Part shown: positions 40,446 to 54,699 of the stretch, one piece after another
Numbering within the stretch: the stretch's first letter is position 1
Layout of the letters: every line of letters starts with the position of its first letter
Origin: Agriotes lineatus
Lineage: Eukaryota; Arthropoda; Insecta; Coleoptera; Elateridae
Direction: 5' to 3'
Assembly: GCA_940337035.1 (NCBI GenBank)
Contig: OW679200.1
Span: forward strand, 19,943,090-20,007,089
Length of the DNA stretch: 64,000 bases
Made by a program: the position numbers and the translations under genes
The notes under the pieces: generated by a model
Database searches by the model: none
What the model saw: only the letters and a program-made list of their open reading frames with translations
Told to the model about the DNA's origin: nothing

Positions 40446-40725
40446 TTTTGAATGCATCGGAATGGCACCTACTGTTTTAGAAGTAGACAAAATGGCATGC
40501 TAAAGCCTGTAAACGTACTTACGGATGATCTGAGACGTTTTTGGTATCATTTCGATAGTAGAAACGCTCTTAGATTTTTTTATTTTAGTAACACTATTTC
40601 GGTGTCTGAGGGCGGCTGCTTAATGTCCTCAGAATGGTACTAGCAGTATGCAACATATTACAATTAATAGACAGTAATTGCAGAATGCTAGAGACTGTAC
40701 GAAAACAACTGTAAACTAACTTTAA

Positions 40726-43700
40726 ATGCATCGGAATGGCACCTACTGTTTTAGAAGTAGACAAAATGGCATGCTAAAGCCTGTAAACGTACTTACGGAT
40801 GATCTGAGACGTTTTTGGTATCATTTCGATAGTAGAAACGCTCTTAGATTTTTTTATTTTAGTAACACTATTTCGGTGTCTGAGCGCGGCTGCTTAATGT
40901 CCTCAGAATGGTACTAGCAGTATGTAACATATTACAATTAATAGACAGTAATTGCAGAAAGCTAGAGACTGTACGAAAACAACTTTTAACTAATTTTGAA
41001 TGCATCGGAATGGCACCTACTGTTTTAGAAGTAGACAAAATGGCATGCTAAAGCCTGTAAACGTACTTACGGATGATCTGAGACGTTTTTGGTATCATTT
41101 CGATAGTAGAAACGCTCTTAGATTTTTTTATTTTAGTAACACTATTTCGGTGTCTGAGCGCGGCTGCTTAATGTCCTCAGAATGGTACTAGCAGTATGTA
41201 ACATATTACAATTAATAGACAGTAATTGCAGAAAGCTAGAGACTGTACGAAAACAACTGTAAACTAACTTTAAATGCATCGGAATGGCACCTACTGTTTT
41301 AGAAGTAGAAAAAATGGCATGCTAAAGCCTGTAAACGTACTTACGGATGATCTGAGACGTTTTTGGTATCATTTCGATAGTAGAAACGCTCTTAGATTTT
41401 TTTATTTTAGTAACACTATTTCGGTGTCTGGGCGCGGCTGCTTAATGTCCTCAAAATGGTACTAGCAGTATGTAACATATTACAATTAATAGACAGTAAT
41501 TGCAGAAAGCTAGAGACTGTACGAAAACAACTGTAAACTAACTTTGAATGCATCGGAATGGCACCTACTGTTTTAGAAGTAGACAAAATGGCATTCTAAA
41601 GCCTGTAAACGTACTTACGGATGATCTGAGACGTTTTTGGTATCATTTCGATAGTAGAAACGCTCTTAGATTTTTTTATTTTAGTAACACTATTTCGGTG
41701 TCTGGGCGCGGCTGCGTAATGTCCTCAGAATGGTACTAGCAGTATGTAACATATTACAATTAATAGACAGTAATTGCAGAATGCTAGAGACTGTACGAAA
41801 ACAACTGTAAACTAACTTTAAATGCATCGGAATGGCACCTACTGTTTTAGAAGTAGAAAAAATGGCATGATAAAGCCTGTAAACGTACTTACGGATGATC
41901 TGAGCCGTTTTTGGTATCATTTCGATAGTAGAAACGCTCTTAGATTTTTTTATTTTAGTAACACTATTTCGGTGTCTGAGGGCGGTTGCTTAATGTCCTC
42001 AGAATGGTACTAGCAGTATGTAACATATTACAATTAATAGACAGTAATTGCAGAATGCTAGAGACTGTACGAAAACAACTGTAAACTAACTTTAAATGCA
42101 TCGGAATGGCACCTACTGTTTTAGAAGTAGACAAAATGGCATGCTAAAGCCTGTAAACGTACTTACGGATGATCTGAGACGTTTTTGGTATCATTTCGAT
42201 AGTAGAAACGCTCTTAGATTTTTTTATTTTAGTAACACTATTTCGGTGTCTGAGCGCGGCTGCTTAATGTCCTCAGAATGGTACTAGCAGTATGTAACAT
42301 ATTACAATTAATAGACAGTAATTGCAGAAAGCTAGAGACTGTACGAAAACAACTTTAAACTAATTTTGAATGCATCGGAATGGCACCTACTGTTTTAGAA
42401 GTAGACAAAATGGCATGCTAAAGCCTGTAAACGTACTTACGGATGATCTGAGACGTTTTTGGTATCATTTCGATAGTAGAAACGCTCTTAGATTTTTTTA
42501 TTTTAGTAACACTATTTCGGTGTCTGGGCGCGGCTGCGTAATGTCCTCAGAATGGTACTAGCAGTATGTAACATATTACAATTAATAGACAGTAATTGCA
42601 GAATGCTAGAGACTGTACGAAAACAACTGTAAACTAACTTTAAATGCATCGGAATGGCACCTACTGTTTTAGAAGTAGAAAAAATGGCATGATAAAGCCT
42701 GTAAACTTACTTACGGATGATCTGAGCCGTTTTTGGTATCATTTCGATAGTAGAAACGCTCTTAGATTTTTTTATTTTAGTAACACTATTTCGGTATCTG
42801 AGGGCGGCTGCTTAATGTCCTCAGAATGGTACTAGCAGTATGTAACATATTACAATTAATAGACAGTAATTGCAGAATGCTAGAGACTGTACGAAAACAA
42901 CTGTAAACTAACTTTAAATGCATCGGAATGGCACCTACTGTTTTAGAAGTAGACAAAATGGCATGCTAAAGCCTGTAAACGTACTTACGGATGATCTGAG
43001 ACGTTTTTGGTATCAGTTCGATAGTAGAAACGCTCTTAGATTTTTTTATTTTAGTAACACTATTTCGGTGTCTGGGCGCGGCTGCTTAATGTCCTCAGAA
43101 TGGTACTAGCAGTATGTAACATATTACAATTAATAGACAGTAATTGCAGAATGCTAGAGACTGTACGAAAACAACTGTAAACTAACTTTAAATGCATCGG
43201 AATGGCACCTACTGTTTTAGAAGTAGAAAAAATGGCATGCTAAAGCCTGTAAACGTACTTACGGATGATCTGAGACGTTTTTGGTATCATTTCGATAGTA
43301 GAAACGCTCTTAGATTTTTTTATTTTAGTAACACTATTTCGGTGTCTGAGGGCGGCTGCTTAATGTCCTCAGAATGGTACTAGCAGTATGCAACATATTA
43401 CAATTAATAGACAGTAATTGCAGAATGCTAGAGACTGTACGAAAACAACTGTAAACTAACTTTAAATGCATCGGAATGGCACCTACTGTTTTAGAAGTAG
43501 AAAAAATGGCATGCTAAAGCCTGTAAACGTACTTACGGATGATCTGAGACGTTTTTGGTATCAGTTCGATAGTAGAAACGCTCTTAGATTTTTTTATTTT
43601 AGTAACACTATTTCGGTGTCTGGGCGCGGCTGCTTAATGTCCTCAGAATGGTACTAGCAGTATGTAACATATTACAATTAATAGACAGTAATTGCAGAAA

Positions 43701-43733
43701 GCTAGAGACTGTACGAAAACAACTGTAAACTAA
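40726..43733 (+). repeat. 12-monomer-offset duplication, LINE-free copy
   Basis: Partner of 35206-35265 plus 37498-40445. The site equivalent to the LINE insertion is intact here, with a single CTGTA at 40781-40785 followed directly by the rest of the monomer. It is therefore an empty-site paralogue about 3.3 kb from the occupied site. Upstream of 40726 the flanks differ (40452 monomer versus 34932 monomer). Confidence 0.82.
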
Positions 43734-45657
43734 CTTTGAATGCATCGGAATGGCACCTACTGTTTTAGAAGTAGACAAAATGGCATGCTAAAGCCTGTAA
43801 ACGTACTTACGGATGATCTGAGACGTTTTTGGTATCATTTCGATAGTAGAAACGCTCTTAGATTTTTTTATTTTAGTAACACTATTTCGGTGTCTGAGCG
43901 CGGCTGCTTAATGTCCTCAGAATGGTACTAGCAGTATGTAACATATTACAATTAATAGACAGTAATTGCAGAAAGCTAGAGACTGTACGAAAACAACTGT
44001 AAACTAACTTTAAATGCATCGGAATGGCACCTACTGTTTTAGAAGTAGAAAAAATGGCATGCTAAAGCCTGTAAACGTACTTACGGATGATCTGAGACGT
44101 TTTTGGTATCATTTCGTTATTAGAAACGCTCTTAGATTTTTTTATTTTAGTAACACTATTTCGGTGTCTGAGCGCGGCTGCTTAATGTCCTCAGAATGGT
44201 ACTAGCAGTATGTAACATATTACAATTAATAGACAGTAATTGCAGAAAGCTAGAGACTGTACGAAAACAACTGTAAACTAACTTTAAATGCATCGGAATG
44301 GTACCTACTGTTTTAGAAGTAGAAAAAATGGCATGCTAAAGCCTGTAAACGTACTTACGGATGATCTGAGACGTTTTTGGTATCATTTCGATACTAGAAA
44401 CGCTCTTAGATTTTTTTATTTTAGTAACACTATTTCGGTGTCTGAGCGCGGCTGCTTAATGTCCTCAGAATGGTACTAGCAGTATGTAACATATTACAAT
44501 TAATAGACAGTAATTGCAGAAAGCTAGAGACTGTACGAAAACAACTGTAAACTAACTTTAAATGCATCGGAATGGCACCTACTGTTTTAGAAGTAGAAAA
44601 AATGGCATGCTAAAGCCTGTAAACGTACTTACGGATGATCTGAGACGTTTTTGGTATCATTTCGATAGTAGAAAAGCTCTTAGATTTTTTTATTTTAGTA
44701 ACACTATTTCGGTGTCTGGGCGCGGCTGCTTAATGTCCTCAGAATGGTACTAGCAGTATGTAACATATTACAATTAATAGACAGTAATTGCAGAAAGCTT
44801 GAGACTGTACGAAAACAACTGTAAACTAACTTTGAATGCATCGGAATGGCACCTACTGTTTTAGAAGTAGACAAAATGGCATGCTAGAGCCTGTAAACGT
44901 ACTTACGGATGATCTGAGACGTTTTTGGTATCATTTCGATAGTAGAAACGCTCTTAGATTTTTTTATTTTAGTAACACTATTTCGGTGTCTGAGGGCGGC
45001 TGCTTAATGTCCTCAGAATGGTACTAGCAGAATGCAACATATTACAATTAATAGACAGTAATTGCAGAATGCTAGAGACTGTACGAAAACAACTGTAAAC
45101 TAACTTTAAATGCATCGGAATGGCACCTACTGTTTTAGAAGTAGAAAAAATGGCATGCTAAAGCCTGTAAACGTACTTACGGATGATCTGAGACGTTTTT
45201 GGTATCATTTCGATAGTAGAAACGCTCTTAGATTTTTTTATTTTAGTAACACTATTTCGGTGTCTGAGGGCGGCTGCTTAATGTCCTCAGAATGGTACTA
45301 GCAGTATGCAACATATTACAATTAATAGACAGTAATTGCAGAATGCTAGAGACTGTACGAAAACAACTGTAAACTAACTTTAAATGCATCGGAATGGCAC
45401 CTACTGTTTTAGAAGTAGAAAAAATGGCATGCTAAAGCCTGTAAACGTACTTACGGATGATCTGAGACGTTTTTGGTATCATTTCGATAGTAGAAACGCT
45501 CTTAGATTTTTTTATTTTAGTAACACTATTTCGGTGTCTGAGCGCGGCTGCTTAATGTCCTCAGAATGGTACTAGCAGTATGTAACATATTACAATTAAT
45601 AGACAGTAATTGCAGAAAGCTAGAGACTGTACGAAAACAACTGTAAACTAACTTTAA

Positions 45658-48600
45658 ATGCATCGGAATGGCACCTACTGTTTTAGAAGTAGAAAAAATG
45701 GCATGCTAAAGCCTGTAAACGTACTTACGGATGATCTGAGACGTTTTTGGTATCATTTCGATACTAGAAACGCTCTTAGATTTTTTTATTTTAGTAACAC
45801 TATTTCGGTGTCTGAGCGCGGCTGCTTAATGTCCTCAGAATGGTACTAGCAGTATATAACATATTACAATTAATAGACAGTAATTGCAGAAAGCAAGAGA
45901 CTGTACGAAAACAACTGTAAACTAACTTTAAATGCATCGGAATGGTACCTACTGTTTTAGAAGTAGAAAAAATGGCATGCTAAAGCCTGTAAACGTACTT
46001 ACGGATGATCTGAGACGTTTTTGGTATCATTTCGATACTAGAAACGCTCTTAGATTTTTTTATTTTAGTAACACTATTTCGGTGTCTGAGCGCGGCTGCT
46101 TAATGTCCTCAGAATGGTACTAGCAGTATGTAACATATTACAATTAATAGACAGTAATTGCAGAAAGCTAGAGACTGTACGAAAACAACTGTAAACTAAC
46201 TTTGAATGCATCGGAATGGCACCTACTGTTTTAGAAGTAGACAAAATGGCATGCTAAAGCCTGTAAACGTACTTACGGATGATCTGAGACGTTTTTGGTA
46301 TCATTTCGATAGTAGAAACGCTCTTAGATTTTTTTATTTTAGTAACACTATTTCGGTGTCTGAGGGCGGCTGCTTAATGTCCTCAGAATGGTACTAGCAG
46401 TATGTAACATATTACAATTAATAGACAGTAATTGCAGAAAGCTAGAGACTGTACGAAAACAACTGTAAACTAACTTTAAATGCATCGGAATGGCACCTAC
46501 TGTTTTAGAAGTAGAAAAAATGGCATGCTAAAGCCTGTAAACGTACTTACGGATGATCTGAGACGTTTTTGGTATCATTTCGATACTAGACGCGCTCTTA
46601 GATTTTTTTATTTTAGTAACACTATTTCGGTGTCTGAGCGCGGCTGCTTAATGTCCTCAGAATGGTACTAGCAGTATGTAACATATTACAATTAATAGAC
46701 AGTAATTGCAGAAAGCTAGAGACTGTACGAAAACAACTGTAAACTAACTTTAAATGCATCGGAATGGTACCTACTGTTTTAGAAGTAGAAAAAATGGCAT
46801 GCTAAAGCCTGTAAACGTACTTACGGATGATCTGAGACGTTTTTGGTATCATTTCGATAGTAGAAACGCTCTTAGATTTTTTTATTTTAGTAACACTATT
46901 TCGGTGTCTGAGCGCGGCTGCTTAATGTCCTCAGAATGGTACTAGCAGTATGTAACATATTACAACTAATAGACAGTAATTGCAGAAAGCTAGAGACTGT
47001 ACGAAAACAACTGTAAACTAATTTTGAATGCATCGGAATGGCACCTACTGTTTTAGAAGTAGACAAAATGGCATGCTAAAGCCTGTAAACGTACTTACGG
47101 ATGATCTGAGACGTTTTTAGTATCATTTCGATAGTAGAAACGCTCTTAGATTTTTTTATTTTAGTAACTCTATTTCGGTGTCTGGGCGCGGCTGCTTAAT
47201 GTCCTCAGAATGGTACTAGCAGTATGTAACATATTACAATTAATAGACAGTAATTGCAGAATGCTAGAGACTGTACGAAAACAACTGTAAACTAACTTTG
47301 AATGCATCGGAATGGCACCTACTGTTTTAGAAGTAGACAAAATGGCATGCTAGAGCCTGTAAACGTACTTACGGATGATCTGAGACGTTTTTGGTATCAT
47401 TTCGATAGTAGAAACGCTCTTAGATTTTTTTATTTTAGTAACACTATTTCGGTGTCTGAGGGCGGCTGCTTAATGTCCTCAGAATGGTACTAGCAGTATG
47501 TAACATATTACAATTAATAGACAGTAATTGCAGAATGCTAGAGACTGTACGAAAACAACTGTAAACTAACTTTAAATGCATCGGAATGGCACCTACTGTT
47601 TTAGAAGTAGAAAAAATGGCATGCTAAAGCCTGTAAACGTACTTACGGATGATCTGAGACGTTTTTGGTATCATTTCGATAGTAGAAACGCTCTTAGATT
47701 TTTTTATTTTAGTAACACTATTTCGGTGTCTGAGCGCGGCTGCTTAATGTCCTCAGAATGGTACTAGCAGTATGTAACATATTACAACTAATAGACAGTA
47801 ATTGCAGAAAGCTAGAGACTGTACGAAAACAACTGTAAACTAATTTTGAATGCATCGGAATGGCACCTACTGTTTTAGAAGTAGACAAAATGGCATGCTA
47901 AAGCCTGTAAACGTACTTACGGATGATCTGAGACGTTTTTAGTATCATTTCGATAGTAGAAACGCTCTTAGATTTTTTTATTTTAGTAACTCTATTTCGG
48001 TGTCTGGGCGCGGCTGCTTAATGTCCTCAGAATGGTACTAGCAGTATGTAACATATTACAATTAATAGACAGTAATTGCAGAATGCTAGAGACTGTACGA
48101 AAACAACTGTAAACTAACTTTGAATGCATCGGAATGGCACCTACTGTTTTAGAAGTAGACAAAATGGCATGCTAGAGCCTGTAAACGTACTTACGGATGA
48201 TCTGAGACGTTTTTGGTATCATTTCGATACTAGAAACGCTCTTAGATTTTTTTATTTTAGTAACACTATTTCGGTGTCTGAGCGCGGCTGCTTAATGTCC
48301 TCAGAATGGTACTAGCAGTATATAACATATTACAATTAATAGACAGTAATTGCAGAAAGCTAGAGACTGTACGAAAACAACTGTAAACTAACTTTAAATG
48401 CATCGGAATGGTACCTACTGTTTTAGAAGTAGAAAAAATGGCATGCTAAAGCCTGTAAACGTACTTACGGATGATCTGAGACGTTTTTGGTATCATTTCG
48501 ATACTAGAAACGCTCTTAGATTTTTTTATTTTAGTAACACTATTTCGGTGTCTGAGCGCGGCTGCTTAATGTCCTCAGAATGGTACTAGCAGTATGTAAC

Positions 48601-51600
48601 ATATTACAATTAATAGACAGTAATTGCAGAAAGCTAGAGACTGTACGAAAACAACTGTAAACTAACTTTGAATGCATCGGAATGGCACCTACTGTTTTAG
48701 AAGTAGACAAAATGGCATGCTAAAGCCTGTAAACGTACTTACGGATGATCTGAGACGTTTTTGGTATCATTTCGATAGTAGAAACGCTCTTAGATTTTTT
48801 TATTTTAGTAACACTATTTCGGTGTCTGAGGGCGGCTGCTTAATGTCCTCAGAATGGTACTAGCAGTATGTAACATATTACAATTAATAGACAGTAATTG
48901 CAGAAAGCTAGAGACTGTACGAAAACAACTGTAAACTAACTTTAAATGCATCGGAATGGCACCTACTGTTTTAGAAGTAGAAAAAATGGCATGCTAAAGC
49001 CTGTAAACGTACTTACGGATGATCTGAGACGTTTTTGGTATCATTTCGATACTAGACGCGCTCTTAGATTTTTTTATTTTAGTAACACTATTTCGGTGTC
49101 TGAGCGCGGCTGCTTAATGTCCTCAGAATGGTACTAGCAGTATGTAACATATTACAATTAATAGACAGTAATTGCAGAAAGCTAGAGACTGTACGAAAAC
49201 AACTGTAAACTAACTTTAAATGCATCGGAATGGTACCTACTGTTTTAGAAGTAGAAAAAATGGCATGCTAAAGCCTGTAAACGTACTTACGGATGATCTG
49301 AGACGTTTTTGGTATCATTTCGATAGTAGAAACGCTCTTAGATTTTTTTATTTTAGTAACACTATTTCGGTGTCTGAGCGCGGCTGCTTAATGTCCTCAG
49401 AATGGTACTAGCAGTATGTAACATATTACAACTAATAGACAGTAATTGCAGAAAGCTAGAGACTGTACGAAAACAACTGTAAACTAATTTTGAATGCATC
49501 GGAATGGCACCTACTGTTTTAGAAGTAGACAAAATGGCATGCTAAAGCCTGTAAACGTACTTACGGATGATCTGAGACGTTTTTAGTATCATTTCGATAG
49601 TAGAAACGCTCTTAGATTTTTTTATTTTAGTAACTCTATTTCGGTGTCTGGGCGCGGCTGCTTAATGTCCTCAGAATGGTACTAGCAGTATGTAACATAT
49701 TACAATTAATAGACAGTAATTGCAGAATGCTAGAGACTGTACGAAAACAACTGTAAACTAACTTTGAATGCATCGGAATGGCACCTACTGTTTTAGAAGT
49801 AGACAAAATGGCATGCTAGAGCCTGTAAACGTACTTACGGATGATCTGAGACGTTTTTGGTATCATTTCGATAGTAGAAACGCTCTTAGATTTTTTTATT
49901 TTAGTAACACTATTTCGGTGTCTGAGGGCGGCTGCTTAATGTCCTCAGAATGGTACTAGCAGTATGTAACATATTACAATTAATAGACAGTAATTGCAGA
50001 ATGCTAGAGACTGTACGAAAACAACTGTAAACTAACTTTAAATGCATCGGAATGGCACCTACTGTTTTAGAAGTAGACAAAATGGCATGCTAGAGCCTGT
50101 AAACGTACTTACGGATGATCTGAGACGTTTTTGGTATCATTTCGATAGTAGAAACGCTCTTAGATTTTTTTATTTTAGTAACACTATTTCGGTGTCTGAG
50201 GGCGGCTGCTTAATGTCCTCAGAATGGTACTAGCAGTATGTAACATATTACAATTAATAGACAGTAATTGCAGAATGCTAGAGACTGTACGAAAACAACT
50301 GTAAACTAACTTTAAATGCATCGGAATGGCACCTACTGTTTTAGAAGTAGAAAAAATGGCATGCTAAAGCCTGTAAACGTACTTACGGATGATCTGAGAC
50401 GTTTTTGGTATCATTTCGATAGTAGAAACGCTCTTAGATTTTTTTATTTTAGTAACACTATTTCGGTGTCTGAGCGCGGCTGCTTAATGTCCTCAGAATG
50501 GTACTAGCAGTATGTAACATATTACAACTAATAGACAGTAATTGCAGAAAGCTAGAGACTGTACGAAAACAACTGTAAACTAATTTTGAATGCATCGGAA
50601 TGGCACCTACTGTTTTAGAAGTAGACAAAATGGCATGCTAAAGCCTGTAAACGTACTTACGGATGATCTGAGACGTTTTTAGTATCATTTCGATAGTAGA
50701 AACGCTCTTAGATTTTTTTATTTTAGTAACTCTATTTCGGTGTCTGGGCGCGGCTGCTTAATGTCCTCAGAATGGTACTAGCAGTATGTAACATATTACA
50801 ATTAATAGACAGTAATTGCAGAATGCTAGAGACTGTACGAAAACAACTGTAAACTAACTTTGAATGCATCGGAATGGCACCTACTGTTTTAGAAGTAGAC
50901 AAAATGGCATGCTAGAGCCTGTAAACGTACTTACGGATGATCTGAGACGTTTTTGGTATCATTTCGATACTAGAAACGCTCTTAGATTTTTTTATTTTAG
51001 TAACACTATTTCGGTGTCTGAGCGCGGCTGCTTAATGTCCTCAGAATGGTACTAGCAGTATATAACATATTACAATTAATAGACAGTAATTGCAGAAAGC
51101 TAGAGACTGTACGAAAACAACTGTAAACTAACTTTAAATGCATCGGAATTGTACCTACTGTTTTAGAAGTAGAAAAAATGGCATGCTAAAGCCTGTAAAC
51201 GTACTTACGGATGATCTGAGACGTTTTTGGTATCATTTCGATACTAGAAACGCTCTTAGATTTTTTTATTTTAGTAACACTATTTCGGTGTCTGAGCGCG
51301 GCTGCTTAATGTCCTCAGAATGGTACTAGCAGTATGTAACATATTACAATTAATAGACAGTAATTGCAGAAAGCTAGAGACTGTACGAAAACAACTGTAA
51401 ACTAACTTTGAATGCATCGGAATGGCACCTACTGTTTTAGAAGTAGACAAAATGGCATGCTAAAGCCTGTAAACGTACTTACGGATGATCTGAGACGTTT
51501 TTGGTATCATTTCGATAGTAGAAACGCTCTTAGATTTTTTTATTTTAGTAACACTATTTCGGTGTCTGAGGGCGGCTGCTTAATGTCCTCAGAATGGTAC

Positions 51601-52699
51601 TAGCAGTATGTAACATATTACAATTAATAGACAGTAATTGCAGAAAGCTAGAGACTGTACGAAAACAACTGTAAACTAACTTTAAATGCATCGGAATGGC
51701 ACCTACTGTTTTAGAAGTAGAAAAAATGGCATGCTAAAGCCTGTAAACGTACTTACGGATGATCTGAGACGTTTTTGGTATCATTTCGATACTAGACGCG
51801 CTCTTAGATTTTTTTATTTTAGTAACACTATTTCGGTGTCTGAGCGCGGCTGCTTAATGTCCTCAGAATGGTACTAGCAGTATGTAACATATTACAATTA
51901 ATAGACAGTAATTGCAGAAAGCTAGAGACTGTACGAAAACAACTGTAAACTAACTTTAAATGCATCGGAATGGTACCTACTGTTTTAGAAGTAGAAAAAA
52001 TGGCATGCTAAAGCCTGTAAACGTACTTACGGATGATCTGAGACGTTTTTGGTATCATTTCGATAGTAGAAACGCTCTTAGATTTTTTTATTTTAGTAAC
52101 ACTATTTCGGTGTCTGAGCGCGGCTGCTTAATGTCCTCAGAATGGTACTAGCAGTATGTAACATATTACAACTAATAGACAGTAATTGCAGAAAGCTAGA
52201 GACTGTACGAAAACAACTGTAAACTAATTTTGAATGCATCGGAATGGCACCTACTGTTTTAGAAGTAGACAAAATGGCATGCTAAAGCCTGTAAACGTAC
52301 TTACGGATGATCTGAGACGTTTTTAGTATCATTTCGATAGTAGAAACGCTCTTAGATTTTTTTATTTTAGTAACTCTATTTCGGTGTCTGGGCGCGGCTG
52401 CTTAATGTCCTCAGAATGGTACTAGCAGTATGTAACATATTACAATTAATAGACAGTAATTGCAGAATGCTAGAGACTGTACGAAAACAACTGTAAACTA
52501 ACTTTGAATGCATCGGAATGGCACCTACTGTTTTAGAAGTAGACAAAATGGCATGCTAGAGCCTGTAAACGTACTTACGGATGATCTGAGACGTTTTTGG
52601 TATCATTTCGATAGTAGAAACGCTCTTAGATTTTTTTATTTTAGTAACACTATTTCGGTGTCTGAGGGCGGCTGCTTAATGTCCTCAGAATGGTACTAG
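45658..52699 (+). repeat. 9- to 10-monomer higher-order repeat
   Basis: The marker monomer with GATACTAGACGCG occurs at 46480, 48946 and 51686, spaced 2466 bp (9 monomers) and 2740 bp (10 monomers). The order around it recurs: a G107C unit ending AGTATATAAC (45658, 48124, 50864); a G107C unit with GGTACC; an A37C unit with GAGGGCGG; the marker; a GGTACC unit with a T213C spacer; a G92A unit with AACTCTATTT; and an A37C/A52G unit. The 10-monomer version holds an extra A52G monomer at 50042, next to its near twin at 49768. Smaller 2- and 3-monomer copies of the G92A section continue to 54.3 kb. Confidence 0.8.
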
Positions 52700-54699
52700 C
52701 AGTATGTAACATATTACAATTAATAGACAGTAATTGCAGAATGCTAGAGACTGTACGAAAACAACTGTAAACTAACTTTAAATGCATCGGAATGGCACCT
52801 ACTGTTTTAGAAGTAGAAAAAATGGCATGCTAAAGCCTGTAAACGTACTTACGGATGATCTGAGACGTTTTTGGTATCATTTCGATAGTAGAAACGCTCT
52901 TAGATTTTTTTATTTTAGTAACACTATTTCGGTGTCTGAGCGCGGCTGCTTAATGTCCTCAGAATGGTACTAGCAGTATGTAACATATTACAACTAATAG
53001 ACAGTAATTGCAGAAAGCTAGAGACTGTACGAAAACAACTGTAAACTAATTTTGAATGCATCGGAATGGCACCTACTGTTTTAGAAGTAGACAAAATGGC
53101 ATGCTAAAGCCTGTAAACGTACTTACGGATGATCTGAGACGTTTTTAGTATCATTTCGATAGTAGAAACGCTCTTAGATTTTTTTATTTTAGTAACTCTA
53201 TTTCGGTGTCTGGGCGCGGCTGCTTAATGTCCTCAGAATGGTACTAGCAGTATGTAACATATTACAATTAATAGACAGTAATTGCAGAATGCTAGAGACT
53301 GTACGAAAACAACTGTAAACTAACTTTGAATGCATCGGAATGGCACCTACTGTTTTAGAAGTAGACAAAATGGCATGCTAGAGCCTGTAAACGTACTTAC
53401 GGATGATCTGAGACGTTTTTGGTATCATTTCGATAGTAGAAACGCTCTTAGATTTTTTTATTTTAGTAACACTATTTCGGTGTCTGAGGGCGGCTGCTTA
53501 ATGTCCTCAGAATGGTACTAGCAGTATGTAACATATTACAATTAATAGACAGTAATTGCAGAATGCTAGAGACTGTACGAAAACAACTGTAAACTAACTT
53601 TAAATGCATCGGAATGGCACCTACTGTTTTAGAAGTAGACAAAATGGCATGCTAAAGCCTGTAAACGTACTTACGGATGATCTGAGACGTTTTTAGTATC
53701 ATTTCGATAGTAGAAACGCTCTTAGATTTTTTTATTTTAGTAACTCTATTTCGGTGTCTGGGCGCGGCTGCTTAATGTCCTCAGAATGGTACTAGCAGTA
53801 TGTAACATATTACAATTAATAGACAGTAATTGCAGAATGCTAGAGACTGTACGAAAACAACTGTAAACTAACTTTGAATGCATCGGAATGGCACCTACTG
53901 TTTTAGAAGTAGACAAAATGGCATGCTAGAGCCTGTAAACGTACTTACGGATGATCTGAGACGTTTTTGGTATCATTTCGATAGTAGAAACGCTCTTAGA
54001 TTTTTTTATTTTAGTAACACTATTTCGGTGTCTGAGGGCGGCTGCTTAATGTCCTCAGAATGGTACTAGCAGTATGTAACATATTACAATTAATAGACAG
54101 TAATTGCAGAATGCTAGAGACTGTACGAAAACAACTGTAAACTAACTTTAAATGCATCGGAATGGCACCTACTGTTTTAGAAGTAGAAAAAATGGCATGC
54201 TAAAGCCTGTAAACGTACTTACGGATGATCTGAGACGTTTTTGGTATCATTTCGATAGTAGAAACGCTCTTAGATTTTTTTATTTTAGTAACACTATTTC
54301 GGTGTCTGAGCGCGGCTGCTTAATGTCCTCAGAATGGTACTAGCAGTATGTAACATATTACAATTAATAGACAGTAATTGCAGAAAGCTAGAGACTGTAC
54401 GAAAACAACTGTAAACTAACTTTAAATGCATCGGAATGGCAGCTACTGTTTTAGAAGTAGAAAAAATGGCATGCTAAAGCCTGTAAACGTACTTACGGAT
54501 GATCTGAGACGTTTTTGGTAACATTTCGATAGTAGAAACGCTCTTAGATTTTTTTATTTTAGTAACACTATTTCGGTGTCTGAGCGCGGCTGCTTAATGT
54601 CCTCAGAATGGTACTAGCAGTATGTAACATATTACAATTAATAGACAGTAATTGCAGAAAGCTAGAGACTGTACGAAAACAACTGTAAACTAACTTTAA

